NCBI RefSeq assembly: GCF_041538065.1
Contig: NZ_JBGORW010000004.1
Location: 124,001-188,000, forward strand
Reading direction: 5' to 3'
DNA: 64,000 nt
DNA from: Leptotrichia hongkongensis
GTDB lineage: Bacteria; Fusobacteriota; Fusobacteriia; Fusobacteriales; Leptotrichiaceae
Both the position numbers and the translations under genes were made by a program. Below are positions 1 to 7,845 of the stretch, in pieces. Under the pieces are notes generated by a model. The model ran no database searches. It was given only the letters and a program-made list of their open reading frames with translations, and was not told the DNA's origin. Within the stretch, counting starts at the first letter, position 1, and each line of letters opens with the position of its first letter.

Positions 1-2
1 CA

Positions 3-80
3 GGGTTAAATCCTGTAATTGTAAATGATATTCTGGATTTCTCAGAAAAATTGAAAAACAAAAAAATAATTATCAAGTAA
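3..80 (+). CDS. C-terminal end of an unidentified protein (partial)
   Basis: Frame 3 is open from the window edge to a TAA at 78-80 and encodes about 25 residues that end in a lysine-rich tail (LKNKKIIIK). The frame looks coding because a strong hairpin with a T-run follows it closely and the next gene is convergent. Too little is visible to name a family. Confidence 0.5.
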   Translation, partial: GLNPVIVNDILDFSEKLKNKKIIIK

Positions 81-117
81 AAATATAAAAAAGGTAAATT
101 TACTTTCCTTATAAATG

Positions 118-151
118 AAAAAGTTCTAATCTTTATTGACTAGAACTTTTT
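118..151. terminator. bidirectional intrinsic terminator
   Basis: An 11-bp perfect inverted repeat (AAAAAGTTCTA / TAGAACTTTTT) with a 12-nt loop has T-runs on both strands. It lies between the plus-strand gene ending at 80 and the minus-strand cobA-hemD gene ending at 161, so it can serve both. Confidence 0.85.
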
Positions 152-160
152 TTACTATCT

Positions 161-1645
161 TTATTTTAGTGTTGTTAATATTTTTTCAAACAATCCTTCT
201 TCAGTATATTTCTTAGGCTCTATTCCTACTTTTAATCCATATTTTTCAATAGTTTTTGTAGTAACAGGACCAATAGAGGCTATAACTTTATTTTTCAGAA
301 TTTCTTTTATTTCCTCATTTTCACTCAAGTTTATGCTGTCAGCAAAGGCTTTAAAGGTCGATGAGCTTAAAAACATTAAAATGTCGCTTTCTTTTACGTA
401 TTTTTCAGCTTTTTCCTTTTCCACTTCAACTTTCTGAGTTTTATAAACTACAAGTTTTTCATAATTTCGGTTGTATAAATCTGAATATTTTTTTTCATTT
501 ACTGGAGAAATGTCAGATACTATAAACAGTATTTTTTCCTCTTCCTTAGTAAAATTCACACTTTCACTTGCCAGTCTTTCTACCGTGTATTCTTCTGGAT
601 AAAAATCTGGAATGATTTTATATTTTTCAATTTCTTCAGCAGTTTTTTCTCCTACTACACCTATTTTAACATTTCCTAAAGCACGGATATCCTTTACTTT
701 TCTCATAAATCCAATAACAGAATTTATGCTGTTAAATAGAAGGGTACTATATTCCTTCAAATCAGGCATTTCAAAATCGACATACTCTATATTAATAAAT
801 GGAAGGCTCAAAGCCTGTCCGCCAAGCTCATTTATTTTATTTGATATATTTTGTTGTTTTTCCCTATTTCTTGTAACAAGAATATTTTTTCCAAATAACG
901 GCTTATTCTCAAACCATTTCATTTTTTCCCGTAAATTTACTACTTCTCCAATCAAAATAATGGCAGGCGATTTTACATTATGCTCTTTTACTGTATTTAC
1001 TATTGTTTCCAATGTTCCTGTGTAAGTTTTCTGTCTTGTCGTTGTTCCATCTTTTATTATTGCGACAGGGGTTTTGGGATTTTTTCCGTTATTTATCAAG
1101 TTTTCTGTTATTTTTTCAAGATTGCTTAATCCCATTAAAAAAACCAAAGTTCCTTCCAATTTTGCAATAACTGGAAAATCAAGTTCTATTCCATTAAATT
1201 GCGTATGTCCAGTAAATACATGAAAGGAAGTATTAATTCCTCTGTGAGTAACAGGAATTCCAGCATAAGCTGGCACAGCGATTGAAGAAGTTATCCCTGG
1301 AATTACCTCAAAATCTATATTTTCAGCAACTAAAGCCTCTATTTCTTCCCCTCCTCGTCCAAATACAAAAGGATCTCCTCCTTTTAATCTTAGAACAACA
1401 AGTCCTTCTTTACCTTTTTCCACTAATTTATTATTTATTTCTGCCTGCAATTTTCCTCCAGCAGTATTTTCTTTCCCCATATAAATCATTTCTACATCAG
1501 ACTTTGCATACTGTAAGATATTTTCATTTACAAGCCTGTCGTAAACAATGCAGTCCGCTTTTTCTATCACGTTTTTCAATTTTAAAGTTATAAGTCCCTC
1601 ATCTCCACAGCCTGCTCCTGCAATATAAACTTTACCTTTTCTCAT
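161..1645 (-). CDS. cobA-hemD: uroporphyrinogen-III C-methyltransferase / uroporphyrinogen-III synthase fusion
   Basis: This 494-residue fusion would carry out two consecutive steps. The HemD part cyclises hydroxymethylbilane to uroporphyrinogen III, and the CobA (SUMT) part methylates it twice with SAM to give precorrin-2, the entry to cobalamin and siroheme. Residues 1-245 are the tetrapyrrole methylase, with the N-terminal GAGCGDEGL loop, a GGDPFVFGRGGEE motif near residue 90 and PGITSSIAVPAYAGIPVTHR near 115. Residues 250-494 match HemD, a weakly conserved two-lobed enzyme. The start overlaps hemC by 14 bp, which indicates translational coupling in hemA-hemC-cobA/hemD. Such fusions are known in clostridia and fusobacteria. 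No hemB or hemL is in the window. Confidence 0.95.
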   Translation of the reverse strand: MRKGKVYIAGAGCGDEGLITLKLKNVIEKADCIVYDRLVNENILQYAKSDVEMIYMGKENTAGGKLQAEINNKLVEKGKEGLVVLRLKGGDPFVFGRGGEEIEALVAENIDFEVIPGITSSIAVPAYAGIPVTHRGINTSFHVFTGHTQFNGIELDFPVIAKLEGTLVFLMGLSNLEKITENLINNGKNPKTPVAIIKDGTTTRQKTYTGTLETIVNTVKEHNVKSPAIILIGEVVNLREKMKWFENKPLFGKNILVTRNREKQQNISNKINELGGQALSLPFINIEYVDFEMPDLKEYSTLLFNSINSVIGFMRKVKDIRALGNVKIGVVGEKTAEEIEKYKIIPDFYPEEYTVERLASESVNFTKEEEKILFIVSDISPVNEKKYSDLYNRNYEKLVVYKTQKVEVEKEKAEKYVKESDILMFLSSSTFKAFADSINLSENEEIKEILKNKVIASIGPVTTKTIEKYGLKVGIEPKKYTEEGLFEKILTTLK

Positions 1646-2600
1646 TTTTCATCTCCTCTTCCTTTATTTCTTCAGCCAATTTTTGTGCAGTTTCCTTTGG
1701 ATTTTCCCTATTTCCTTCAACTTCTTTAAATATTCTGGTTCCGTTATCATTAAACATTCCCTTTAATTTTAATGTATTTCCTTCAATAACCGATGAACAG
1801 CCTATTGGAGTATGGCATCCTCCATCAAAAATTTTTGAAAATTCTCTTTCAGCTTTACACATTATCGTAACTTCATCATCATTTATAATTTTCAGAAGAT
1901 GTCGTATTTTATTATCATTTTCCCTGCATTGAATACACAAAATCCCTTGTCCTGGTGCTGGTATAAATGAATCTGTATCAAAATATTCAGTAATTCTGTT
2001 TTCCAGCCCAACTCTTTTTAATCCAGCCGCAGCCAGCACAATCGCATCATATTCCCCATCATCAAGTTTTTTGAGCCTTGTGTGAATATTACCTCGAATT
2101 GCTTTTATTTTTACATCATTTCGCAAATTTAGAAGCTCCTTTTCCCGTCTTATGCTCCCTGTTCCAATTACAGAATTTCCATCAAGTTCTTTTAATTTTT
2201 TTCCGTTTTTTGAAACAAGCACATCACGGTTATCTTCTCTCATTGGAAAACATGCATTCAAAAGCCCTTCTGGAGTATTCTGTGGCATATCCTTTAACGA
2301 ATGCACTGCCAAATCTATTTTATTTTCCAGCATTTCCTTTTCAATTTCCTTCACAAACAAGTCCTTTTGCGTAGTTCCTTTTATTTTTGTAAAGTCTCTT
2401 AAATCCTTATCTCCCTTTGTAACTATAACTTTCAGTTCTATTTCTAACGGATTTTTTTTCTCAAATCCTTCAATTTCGCAAAAATTCTCCATACTTCTTA
2501 ATTTATCATATTTTTTAATAAGCATTTCCTTCACTTTTTCCGCTTGTGCAAGTGCCAAAATGCTTCCTCTAGTTCCAATAATTATTTTATTTGATTTCAT
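1632..2600 (-). CDS. hemC: porphobilinogen deaminase (hydroxymethylbilane synthase)
   Basis: The enzyme polymerises four porphobilinogens to hydroxymethylbilane, the substrate of the downstream HemD domain. It has 322 residues, normal for the family. The N-terminal GTRGSILALAQA motif is present, as are AVHSLKDMP near residue 98 and the GGCHTPIG motif whose Cys262 should carry the dipyrromethane cofactor. A short insertion around residues 36-50 (charged, with one Cys) is unusual. The ATG overlaps the hemA stop in an ATGA arrangement (2597-2600), so the two genes are coupled. Confidence 0.96.
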   Translation of the reverse strand: MKSNKIIIGTRGSILALAQAEKVKEMLIKKYDKLRSMENFCEIEGFEKKNPLEIELKVIVTKGDKDLRDFTKIKGTTQKDLFVKEIEKEMLENKIDLAVHSLKDMPQNTPEGLLNACFPMREDNRDVLVSKNGKKLKELDGNSVIGTGSIRREKELLNLRNDVKIKAIRGNIHTRLKKLDDGEYDAIVLAAAGLKRVGLENRITEYFDTDSFIPAPGQGILCIQCRENDNKIRHLLKIINDDEVTIMCKAEREFSKIFDGGCHTPIGCSSVIEGNTLKLKGMFNDNGTRIFKEVEGNRENPKETAQKLAEEIKEEEMKNEKR

Positions 2601-3637
2601 CCATTTTCACCCATCTCAATATTTTTCTGATTTGTATAGTTTCTTCTTTTTTCAAGTTTTTCCGCTATTTTTTTTAGCTGCTCCTCAATAATGTAAGAAT
2701 ATTTTTCTACAATTTCATCCCGCTTTTCCACATTTTTATTATATTCATCCCAAATATCCTCTAAATGATAAAGCGAAGTATTTTCAAACTCCCCAATACT
2801 TGCCTCAATATCTCTAGGAACGGCTAAATCAAGGAAAAATCGTTTTTTCCCATCATTCAAAATATTTTGAATTTTTGTTGTTTCAAGAATCAAATGTGGT
2901 GCAGAAGTGGCACTTATTACAATGTCCATATTTTTTATAACATTATATTTCTCATTAAATTCTGCAGTTTGAACATCTGGATACACTTTCTGCAATTCAA
3001 TTGACCGTCGTAAACTTCTATTTGTCATTGTCAAATGGCAATTGTTCATTTTGTGAAGAAGTGCAAGAATTGACTGGCTCAAATCTCCCACTCCAATTAC
3101 AAATATTTTTTTATTTTCAAGGCTCTCAAATTTTGTTCTTATAAATTTTACGGCTATCGAATCAAGTGAAATATTTTTTTCATTTATCTTGCTTTCTGCC
3201 CTAAATCTTTTCCCAGTTTCTATCGCCTGATTAAACATTATATTCAAAAATGAAGATGTAATATTTTTGTCAAGAGCATCAAAATATGCCTTTTTAAGCT
3301 GTACAAGAATCTGATCCTCTCCCTTTATTATCGAATCCAGCCCACAAATTACCCGCAGTAAATAATGCACAGCTTCAGCCCCTTTATAGTCCTTCATCTT
3401 CTCAATTCTAAAATCCCTCTTTAAACTCTCAATTTCAAATTCCTTGCTAACATCCAAATAAAGCTCTATCCTAAGGCAAGTTTCAACAGCCACATACCCC
3501 CTTATAATTCTTTTTTCCAAATACTCCCCTAAAATATGTCTGTACCCCTCTTTTACAAACTTTTCCCTTTCTTCCAAACTCAAATTTTTATAACTAAAAC
3601 TTAGAATATAAAAATCTTTTACTAAATTTTCCTTCAT
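2597..3637 (-). CDS. hemA: glutamyl-tRNA reductase
   Basis: HemA reduces glutamyl-tRNA(Glu) to glutamate-1-semialdehyde with NADPH, the first step of C5-pathway tetrapyrrole synthesis. The catalytic cysteine lies in VAVETCLRIELY, a variant of the usual TCNR. The substrate-binding region contains GLDSIIKGEDQILVQLKKAY, and the NADPH domain contains VIGVGDLSQSILA. At 346 residues it is shorter than the usual 410-430: the protein ends in a basic helix soon after the NADPH domain, so most of the C-terminal dimerisation domain is missing. It begins the hem operon, 61 bp after the septu gene ptuB. No clear terminator separates them, so read-through from the defence operon is possible. Confidence 0.93.
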   Translation of the reverse strand: MKENLVKDFYILSFSYKNLSLEEREKFVKEGYRHILGEYLEKRIIRGYVAVETCLRIELYLDVSKEFEIESLKRDFRIEKMKDYKGAEAVHYLLRVICGLDSIIKGEDQILVQLKKAYFDALDKNITSSFLNIMFNQAIETGKRFRAESKINEKNISLDSIAVKFIRTKFESLENKKIFVIGVGDLSQSILALLHKMNNCHLTMTNRSLRRSIELQKVYPDVQTAEFNEKYNVIKNMDIVISATSAPHLILETTKIQNILNDGKKRFFLDLAVPRDIEASIGEFENTSLYHLEDIWDEYNKNVEKRDEIVEKYSYIIEEQLKKIAEKLEKRRNYTNQKNIEMGENG

Positions 3638-3698
3638 TTTTTTCTCTCCAATTTTTATTTTATTTATTTATAACTTAAATGTATTTTCTAGTTTCCAA

Positions 3699-4298
3699 TT
3701 ATAAATTTTTTAAAAGAAATTTTTTTAGTGTAGGAAATTTCATTATGTATTTTAAAATTTCTGTATTCAAAACGATTTTCCCATTATCTTTAAAAGAACT
3801 TCTTAAAATAAGGATTCTTCTGCTTTCACACAATTTTTTCTGATTTAAGTTTAATATATCTATTGTTCTTATTGCCATTTCATACTTTATTCCAGTTTTA
3901 TATTTTGGAATTATTTCCCCTGTACTAATGCTGTATTCAAAATAATCTTCGGGATTATTTTCAACTGGATTTATAAATTTATCATCCCACTTATTTCCTT
4001 TTATCGAACCACAACTCTGATTTTCAAGACAACCTGTCAAAAGATTACTGTAATTATGAAACAACCTTGGAAATTTGTCTTTAGGTTTTATATGCTCAAT
4101 TTGACTTTTCTCAACAGAAATCTGTCTTTCACAATAAGGACAAAAATAATTTCCATCTATTTTCTGCTCATTTTCAAGCATATACTCTTTTAGTTTGCCC
4201 TTTATTTCAAAATCAAAATCTTTCCAGCTTTTCGGATTACTTTTCTTTTTAAATTCCGTAAAAAACTCTGGCTCATCGTTTTTATCTACTTTCAGCAT
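3699..4298 (-). CDS. ptuB: Septu system HNH nuclease PtuB
   Basis: This 199-residue protein has the features of the PtuB (TIGR02646-type) HNH nuclease. They are a zinc pair CPYC (Cys53, Cys56), the core QIEHIKPK with His69, the NLLTGC segment and a second Cys pair (Cys90, Cys96) followed by a basic residue. PtuB is the effector of Septu anti-phage systems and works in a complex with the ATPase PtuA, encoded just upstream with a 17-bp overlap. An AGGGGAG ribosome-binding site lies 6 nt before the ATG at 4298. The C-terminal third is predicted to be helical. It is the last gene of the defence operon. Confidence 0.88.
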   Translation of the reverse strand: MLKVDKNDEPEFFTEFKKKSNPKSWKDFDFEIKGKLKEYMLENEQKIDGNYFCPYCERQISVEKSQIEHIKPKDKFPRLFHNYSNLLTGCLENQSCGSIKGNKWDDKFINPVENNPEDYFEYSISTGEIIPKYKTGIKYEMAIRTIDILNLNQKKLCESRRILILRSSFKDNGKIVLNTEILKYIMKFPTLKKFLLKNL

Positions 4299-5544
4299 TT
4301 TTTCTCCCCTTTTTTATTTGCAAATCCATATCCACTAAAAATAAATCTCTATCATCTTCTCCTAAAATATCTTTTATTTTACTGTATTTTCTTTCAAATT
4401 CAAAACTTTCATAATTATCATTTTTAACCATTTCTTTTACTTGATTAAGCAGTTCGTACACACTAGGATTTCTATCTGTTTCAAGCCCCATTATATCTTC
4501 CAAAATTCTTTCGATAGTCTGCCCATACGAATTTCCAAAATTTTCTCCAGTTCTAACTTCCACAACACCATTCTTATTTTTTACTAGCAAGATTATACTT
4601 TCTTTCTCAACACTTCCTAAAATATGCGGAGAATGTGTTGCCAAAATTATCTGATTATTTTTACCAATTTTTTTATAAACATCAACAATTTTTTGTTGCC
4701 ATTTTGGATGTAATGAAAGTTCTGGTTCATCAATCATAATTATCGAATTTTCAGGCTCTATCATTTTTATCGCCAAAGTCCGTAAAAACAACTGCTTTTC
4801 CCCTGAAGAAAGTTCATTTATTCCAAATTTTTTTCCGCTAGAATCAGTAAAAATCGGCATACTATTCTCATCTTTCGATATTTCTGAAAGTTTCACATCC
4901 AACTCCAAAATTTCAAAAATCCCATTAATTTCCTTAAAAACCTTTTTTCTAACTTGTCCCATTGTCAAATTTTCTTCTTCATTTGCAACCTTTGAAATTT
5001 GAGTTGCAATATAGGACGGAATATCCTTTATTTCGTATGAATCTACAATATTAATAAAATTATATTCTTTTTTCAAATTTGTTTGAGCTTTCTTAATTTC
5101 TTCAAAATTAATTTCAGTTGGAACATAAATTATTTTGGGAAATATTTTTAATTTTTCAAAACTTCTGCTTATTATTTTTGAATTATAATTTCGATTTTCT
5201 GTTTTATTGTGTCTGTAATCATAATTATAAAATTTTATATTTCTCAAGCAATCTGTAAATTCAATATCTTTTTGTGCTTCTTTTTCAACTTCTGTCAATC
5301 CTTCACTATCCATAAGACTTTCCAAGACTTCTATTTCATTCTCTTCATAAAATAATTCCACATTAACAGCTTTGCTTCTAAACATTTCAAACCAATAACG
5401 AATACTTTCCAAAACTCTAGTTTTTCCACTCCCATTAATCCCAGCCAGAACTATCAAATCCAAAACTTTTCCTTCTGACTCAAAGTTTATATTTAAGTTT
5501 TCAAGTCCGTTATATTCTTCTATGTGAATATTTTTTATTTTCAT
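4282..5544 (-). CDS. ptuA: Septu system AAA ATPase PtuA
   Basis: The protein is a 420-residue SMC/ABC-type ATPase. Walker A is GINGSGKT (residues 35-42). The signature-like ELSSGEKQLFLRTLA lies near residue 243, Walker B is IIMIDEPELSLHP near 263, and the switch His is in ILATHSPHIL. In Septu systems PtuA forms the ATP-regulated scaffold that holds PtuB. The gene follows abiH by 37 bp and overlaps ptuB by 17 bp. Domain content alone would also fit other AAA_13/15 defence ATPases; the adjacent HNH partner makes Septu the best call. Confidence 0.88.
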   Translation of the reverse strand: MKIKNIHIEEYNGLENLNINFESEGKVLDLIVLAGINGSGKTRVLESIRYWFEMFRSKAVNVELFYEENEIEVLESLMDSEGLTEVEKEAQKDIEFTDCLRNIKFYNYDYRHNKTENRNYNSKIISRSFEKLKIFPKIIYVPTEINFEEIKKAQTNLKKEYNFINIVDSYEIKDIPSYIATQISKVANEEENLTMGQVRKKVFKEINGIFEILELDVKLSEISKDENSMPIFTDSSGKKFGINELSSGEKQLFLRTLAIKMIEPENSIIMIDEPELSLHPKWQQKIVDVYKKIGKNNQIILATHSPHILGSVEKESIILLVKNKNGVVEVRTGENFGNSYGQTIERILEDIMGLETDRNPSVYELLNQVKEMVKNDNYESFEFERKYSKIKDILGEDDRDLFLVDMDLQIKKGRKNAESR

Positions 5545-5581
5545 TTGTGGTCACTCCTTTCTTTTTATATTTTTATAAATT

Positions 5582-6793
5582 TTAATTAAAACTATAATTT
5601 GAATTATCAATAATTTTATTTTCTTTATCAACATTTATCAATTTAATTCTATTCTCAATTAATAATTTATGTAATAAATTTTTCCCTTTATCTTTATTTT
5701 CTAATTTTTCTCCATAATTTTTCATTAATTTTACAACATTATTATGTGTTTCTCTTTTTGCTCTCGTTAAATCATTTTTATCGTATTCAGAATACATAAA
5801 ATTTAATTTTATATTTGAAGAATAAATATCATAATAATCAAATAAACTTTGAAAATATGAATAATCTGCTTCTGACAAAGAATGTCCAAAAAAATTAATT
5901 GTTCCTAACTTTCCAGGCTTTGGTAATTCAAAATTTCCTACTGTATCATTATTTAAAATTCTTGATGTTTTAGTAAAATTTTGAAATTGTTCTTCTGAAT
6001 TATGGCTATCTATTCCAAAAATTGGATTTTTAAAATCACCATGTATATTTACTATACTTTCTATTGGCTTTATTCTCCTAAGAATTTCTATTTCTGAAAA
6101 AACTATATCTTTGTATTTATCTATTAAATCTTGTAAAAATATACTATAATTAAAATTTATAATTTTTTTCCGACAAGTCGTTCTAAAAATATTTATTAGT
6201 CTATTTTTATTTTCTTCTTTTAATTCTAAACTTCCTATATAATTCCCAAAATCTTTTTCAAATAAGTTTAATTGCTCCATCATAAAATCAAGATAGTTAA
6301 ATTCTCTTTTTTCTTCATCATTTCTTTTATTTTCATTTTCATTCTTTATCTCATCTATTTTTTTTAAAATTATAATTTTAGAAACTAAAATATAAATATA
6401 TAATTTATTCATTTCTGCATTTTCAAGTATATTTTCAACTGTTTTTTTCAAACTTTCATTAGTATAAATTATAAATTTTTTAATATTGGATTCAACTTCA
6501 TTCCAATTCAAATTTTCTTTTTTTAAAAAGGATAAATATAAATAAAACAAATTCTCAATTTTATATTTATTGTACAGTTCTTCTATTTCTGTTCTTAAGC
6601 CTATATTGTCAACTATTACTAATACTTTTTTACCCTTATTATTTTTTCTATATTGATAATTTTTTTTATAAATATTTTCCAATTTCTTAAAAAAATTTTC
6701 ATCAAGTTTTCTTGAATTAAAATAATCTTCATATCTCGTTTCTAATTCCAAATATAAATCAAATCCATTTCCTAAAATATATAATTCTTCCAT
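5582..6793 (-). CDS. AbiH-family abortive infection protein
   Basis: The family hallmarks are in order: LGNGFDL at residues 7-13, NFNYS near 214, VNIHGDF near 248 and FFGHSLSEAD near 300. AbiH was first described as a lactococcal phage-exclusion protein. The spacing of GNGF, FNY and HG recalls the SIR2-like NAD-binding fold, which is an inference and would fit an NAD-degrading effector. The middle third is lysine- and asparagine-rich with coiled-coil character. The gene begins 2 bp after the Mrr-like gene and precedes ptuA, so it belongs to the same defence operon. No toxin-antitoxin partner is obvious. Confidence 0.82.
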   Translation of the reverse strand: MEELYILGNGFDLYLELETRYEDYFNSRKLDENFFKKLENIYKKNYQYRKNNKGKKVLVIVDNIGLRTEIEELYNKYKIENLFYLYLSFLKKENLNWNEVESNIKKFIIYTNESLKKTVENILENAEMNKLYIYILVSKIIILKKIDEIKNENENKRNDEEKREFNYLDFMMEQLNLFEKDFGNYIGSLELKEENKNRLINIFRTTCRKKIINFNYSIFLQDLIDKYKDIVFSEIEILRRIKPIESIVNIHGDFKNPIFGIDSHNSEEQFQNFTKTSRILNNDTVGNFELPKPGKLGTINFFGHSLSEADYSYFQSLFDYYDIYSSNIKLNFMYSEYDKNDLTRAKRETHNNVVKLMKNYGEKLENKDKGKNLLHKLLIENRIKLINVDKENKIIDNSNYSFN

Positions 6794-6795
6794 CC

Positions 6796-7845
6796 CTATT
6801 TCCCCTTTTTCTCAAATTTAATTTCTTCTATTTTTAATATTTCACTTTCATCAAATATCTGATATTCATCATCTGATACTAAAACTGCATAGCCTATTTT
6901 TTCAAATGGATCACATACATTTATAAATTCACAATATAGATGAGGATTATCATAAAATTCATCCCCCTCCATATCATATTCTATTATATTTTCAAAAGGT
7001 ATATATCCCAGTCGTAATGCTTTCATTTTGTTGCTCATTTTTTTACCATTTTTAAATTGTGTTAATTTTACTCCAACAAATCCATCTGTTACTATTAAAC
7101 CATTAAAATAAAAATCATATATATCTACTCTGAAATATCCTGTATAATCATTATTTAACAACGTATTTTCATAAGGATAATTTTTATCATAAATTGAATG
7201 TATAGTCATTTTAGTAAATCCAAATTTTAAAAACGGTTTTTTTAGATGTTCTGTTACGCTATAATTACCTATATTATTATTATTCAAAAAATCTAAGTGC
7301 ATCTTTTTTTTCAATGCTACATTTCGTCTAATTGTTTTTATTTTATTATTATGTTCTTTTATTAAATTAATTCCAAAATATGCAAATAATAAATTTTGAT
7401 AATCTGTATATAACATTGTTTCTAAAATTGATTTGTCCCAAACAATTAATTTTTCTATTCCTTTGCTAGATAAATAAGTTCTCATAAATTCAATATTCTT
7501 TTTACTTATTGAGCAACTTACTACTAAAACATACACATCTGGTAACAAATTATTTTTTGATAAAAACTCATCTACTATTTTTTTTAATTGTGACTGTGAA
7601 ATTTTTAGGTATCTTTTACATTGAAATATATACATTCTTTCTCTATCATATAAATTTTCAGTTGCTTCTATATCAATTCCATCATCACTTCCTAACTTTC
7701 CAAAATGATTTATTGATTCCCATCTTCTCCATTTATATGCCATTGCTAGTATCAATTCTTCAAATCTTATTGCATCTAAGTCTTCAAAATGTAATTGATT
7801 TATAGTTCTTGTAACTAGATTTTCTTCTTTTTTAACTTTCAACAA
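6796..7845 (-). CDS. Mrr-like restriction endonuclease with an uncharacterised C-terminal domain
   Basis: Residues 15-120 resemble an Mrr_cat PD-(D/E)xK nuclease. An FEELI helix is followed by GSDDGIDIEA and then YIFQCKRY, giving the D...Q/E-x-K core. A predicted Rossmann-like segment (PDVYVLVVSCSISKK) follows. The C-terminal 180 residues match no family I recognise. The longest frame opens at a GTG (7863), but AGGAGGAGG at 7852-7860 points to a TTG at 7845 or 7842, which would overlap the type IIG gene by 11-14 bp. Mrr-type enzymes often cut modified DNA. Close coupling to a modification-dependent operon and to abiH suggests a joint defence role. Confidence 0.75.
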   Translation of the reverse strand: MLKVKKEENLVTRTINQLHFEDLDAIRFEELILAMAYKWRRWESINHFGKLGSDDGIDIEATENLYDRERMYIFQCKRYLKISQSQLKKIVDEFLSKNNLLPDVYVLVVSCSISKKNIEFMRTYLSSKGIEKLIVWDKSILETMLYTDYQNLLFAYFGINLIKEHNNKIKTIRRNVALKKKMHLDFLNNNNIGNYSVTEHLKKPFLKFGFTKMTIHSIYDKNYPYENTLLNNDYTGYFRVDIYDFYFNGLIVTDGFVGVKLTQFKNGKKMSNKMKALRLGYIPFENIIEYDMEGDEFYDNPHLYCEFINVCDPFEKIGYAVLVSDDEYQIFDESEILKIEEIKFEKKGK

